From: Deltaproteobacteria bacterium
Lineage (GTDB): Bacteria; Desulfobacterota; Desulfobacteria; Desulfobacterales; BuS5
Length of the DNA stretch: 6,761 nt
Assembly: GCA_021157555.1 (NCBI GenBank)
Contig: JAGGWL010000331.1
Location: 1 to 6,761 of the forward strand
Direction of reading: 5' to 3'
The notes beneath the pieces are model-generated. The model did not search any database. It worked only from the letters and a program-made list of their open reading frames with translations, and had not been told where the DNA came from. Position 1 is the first letter of the stretch. Every line of letters begins with the position of its first letter. The translations under genes were made by a program, and so were the position numbers. This document shows positions 4,955 to 6,761 of the stretch, piece by piece.

Positions 4955-6415
4955 ATGGGTGTTAAAATCCTGGTCAATGCAGTAGACCCTGAAGAGTGTA
5001 GAATAGCGACCATCAGAGAAAATAAATTGGATGGTTTCTATATTGAACGTGCTTCAAAGGCTGTTACACATGGTAATATTTATAAGGGAGTTATAACTCG
5101 TGTAGAGCCGAGTTTACAGGCCGTGTTCGTTGATTATGGAGCCGAAAGACATGGGTTCCTTGGACAAAAAGAAATTCACAGCGATTATTTTCAGGATAAT
5201 CCTTCAGGAAGAAATGCTATAAATAGTTTGGTTAAAGCAGGGCAGGAGTTACTAGTACAAATAATAAAAGATCCTTTTATGAAAAAAGGAGCCATGCTTA
5301 CGACATATATTTCATTACCTGGAAGATACGTAGTTCTTATGCCGGGTAGTGTTAATAAAGGCATTTCACGAAAAATAGAGGATGAAAAAGAGCGTAGCAG
5401 ATTAAAAAATATAATAGCAAAGCTTAAACTGCCGGATGATTTTGGATTGATAGTTCGTACAGCAGGAGAAAAATGTACAACAACCAATATTTCCAAAGAT
5501 GTAAAGTATCTTTTACGGCTTTGGGAAAATATTAATAAGAACGTACCTAATGAAAAAGCGCCCTGCCTGCTTTATAAAGACAGGAACCTGGTACTAAGAT
5601 CGTTGCGGGATTATTTCACTCAGGATGTCACAGAAATCCTTATAGACAATGAGGCATTACACAGGGAAGCCAAAAATTTTATTAAAATTATCGCTCCTAA
5701 CGAGATTCAAATCGTTAAGCTTTACAAGGGAGCTAAACCAATCTTTTCAAAATATCAGCTTGAAAACCAGATCTCCTCCATTTTTCAAAGCCGTGTCCTC
5801 TTAAAATCAGGCGGTTCCATAGTTATTGAACAAACAGAGGCTCTTGTGGCAATAGATGTAAATTCAGGAAAAGCAACTAAAGAAAAATCTATTGAACAGA
5901 CTGCCGTGCATATAAACATAGAAGCGGCGGAAGAGATTGCCAGGCAGCTCAGGCTTCGGGATCTTGGTGGCCTTATTGTACTCGACATGATAGATATGAA
6001 GGATCGGAAGCATAAAGCACAAGTAGAACAGGCAATGAAACTTCATGTTAAGGTAGATAAGGCAAAAACAAAAATTGGTAAAATATCAAGATTCGGTCTG
6101 ATTGAAATGTCACGGCAAAGAATACGGCCATCCATTGAATTCAGTAGTTTTGAAACCTGCAAACATTGCCAGGGCAAGGGACAGGTCCCATCTCTTGAAA
6201 CACGCGGCCTTGGTTTTTTACGTGAGTTAAGTGCGATGACCCTTAAGAATGAAATATCTTTGGTTAAAGCTATTGTTCCTGTTGATATTGCCGAATACCT
6301 CCTAAACAAAAAAAGAAAAGAGCTTCTTGAATTGGAAACAAGCCGTGGTATTAGCGTCAACATAATCGCTGATAGCTCTATGACTTATATGAAGTCGAAA
6401 ATAGAATGCTCTTAG
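4955..6415 (+). CDS. rng: Ribonuclease E/G (RNase G type)
   Basis: This single-strand-specific endoribonuclease matures rRNA and starts mRNA decay. In order it shows an S1-type RNA-binding domain (NIYKGVITRVEPSLQAVFVD, about residues 41-60, inside roughly 30-120), the GRYVVLMPG segment, and the DNase I-like catalytic core. Magnesium-binding aspartates are Asp301 (in VAIDVNSGKAT) and Asp344 (in GGLIVLDMIDM). The zinc-link cysteines are Cys402 and Cys405 (CKHC). These numbers fall within two residues of E. coli RNase E (303, 346, 404, 407). That supports the start at ATG 4955, which has AAGGA 9 nt upstream. An in-frame ATG at 4928 would add nine residues but has its purine-rich stretch touching the codon. 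At 486 residues there is no C-terminal degradosome scaffold, as in RNase G (489 in E. coli). It may share a transcript with the gene beginning at 6484. Confidence 0.96.
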   Translation: MGVKILVNAVDPEECRIATIRENKLDGFYIERASKAVTHGNIYKGVITRVEPSLQAVFVDYGAERHGFLGQKEIHSDYFQDNPSGRNAINSLVKAGQELLVQIIKDPFMKKGAMLTTYISLPGRYVVLMPGSVNKGISRKIEDEKERSRLKNIIAKLKLPDDFGLIVRTAGEKCTTTNISKDVKYLLRLWENINKNVPNEKAPCLLYKDRNLVLRSLRDYFTQDVTEILIDNEALHREAKNFIKIIAPNEIQIVKLYKGAKPIFSKYQLENQISSIFQSRVLLKSGGSIVIEQTEALVAIDVNSGKATKEKSIEQTAVHINIEAAEEIARQLRLRDLGGLIVLDMIDMKDRKHKAQVEQAMKLHVKVDKAKTKIGKISRFGLIEMSRQRIRPSIEFSSFETCKHCQGKGQVPSLETRGLGFLRELSAMTLKNEISLVKAIVPVDIAEYLLNKKRKELLELETSRGISVNIIADSSMTYMKSKIECS

Positions 6416-6455
6416 GAACTAGGATGAAATGGAACGAGGATGAAATTATTTTCTC
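6415..6455 (+). repeat. Tandem 16-bp repeat, degenerate REP-like copy D
   Basis: GGAACTAGGATGAAAT (6415-6430) is followed directly by GGAACGAGGATGAAAT (6431-6446), identical at 15 of 16 positions. The first base is the last base of the rng stop codon. The second unit matches the head of copy C (3462-3477) at 14 of 16 positions, and TATTTTCTC after it is a weak version of the AACTTCCCC tail. It lies between rng and the following gene. Confidence 0.5.
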
Positions 6456-6483
6456 ACCCAAAAAATTATAATTGAGGTAGATT

Positions 6484-6761
6484 ATGCCGAGAAAACAAAA
6501 CGGAAATTTAATTTTTTTTTTAAAATTGTTTCTTATATTTGCAATCGTTATTGTGCTGATTATTGCAGGATTCCGGATAATGTCAAAAGATAAACCTGTT
6601 GTCATCGGAACTACTGACGTTAAGCCAAATCCGGTTATAAAGCAGCCTGTAATAGATTATAACAAAATTAAAAACGATACGGCATTAAAGGAGTTGATGG
6701 AACAACGAAAAACAGACTACGGAATTGAAAACGGGGTTGATATTATTGTTAGATCTGATGA
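6484..6761 (+). CDS. Hypothetical protein with N-terminal membrane anchor (3' end outside the window)
   Basis: I do not recognise this protein. The frame starts at ATG 6484 with GAGG at 6474-6477, ends GAGGT 5 nt before the codon, and stays open to the window end: 92 codons. After a basic N-terminus (MPRKQNGN) comes one hydrophobic helix, about residues 9-31 (LIFFLKLFLIFAIVIVLIIAG). With no signal-peptidase site evident, it is probably an uncleaved anchor with the rest of the chain outside the cytoplasm. The following part is charged and hydrophilic (KELMEQRKTDYGIENG), with VDIIVRSDE at the edge. It lies 68 nt after rng in the same direction, and the pair may be co-transcribed. A run of ten T (6512-6521) falls inside the start of the membrane segment. 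Confidence 0.7.
   Translation, partial: MPRKQNGNLIFFLKLFLIFAIVIVLIIAGFRIMSKDKPVVIGTTDVKPNPVIKQPVIDYNKIKNDTALKELMEQRKTDYGIENGVDIIVRSD

Overview
The window looks like a chromosomal segment of an anaerobic, respiring proteobacterium. A sulfate-reducer-type Desulfobacterota is the most likely source, but this is an inference. It rests on a multiheme c-type cytochrome, a cysteine-containing Rrf2 regulator, an RNase G-type enzyme, and a histidine-kinase fragment written in a style I associate with that group. All recognisable genes are on the + strand. Most of the DNA is AT-rich (about 35% GC in 541-600, 30% in 5401-5460), but the catalase gene is not (about 53% in 841-900).

Layout: 1-726 is the 3' part of a multiheme cytochrome c with five CxxCH sites. 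832-2268 is an intact small-subunit heme catalase. 2322-2398 is a long inverted pair of a palindromic repeat, followed at about 2476-2535 by the N-terminal stub of a REP-associated (Y1) transposase. 2830-3420 is the C-terminal ATPase part of a histidine kinase with no phospho-acceptor region. 3516-3953 is an Rrf2-family regulator with four cysteines. 3954-4927 has no intact gene, but 4117-4350 holds a decayed second catalase. 4955-6415 is RNase E/G (rng). From 6484 to the window end is a membrane-anchored protein of unknown function, cut by the edge.

Two things tie the region together. The first is a repeat family (a GGAACGGG head and an AAATAACTTCCCC tail) at 769-800, 2322-2349 (forward), 2372-2398 (reverse) and 3461-3492, with a degenerate tandem version at 6415-6455. 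The inverted pair lies next to the transposase stub, so I read the family as REP/BIME-like elements once mobilised by such a transposase. The second is catalase history: an intact GC-rich gene and, about 2.2 kb downstream in the same orientation, an AT-rich relic still alignable in one reading frame. The intact gene and the Rrf2 gene each carry a repeat copy just upstream of their ribosome binding sites. That could be chance insertion or a shared control element.

I see no complete new multi-gene system. The novelty here is the repeat family, the relics and the oxidative-stress context.
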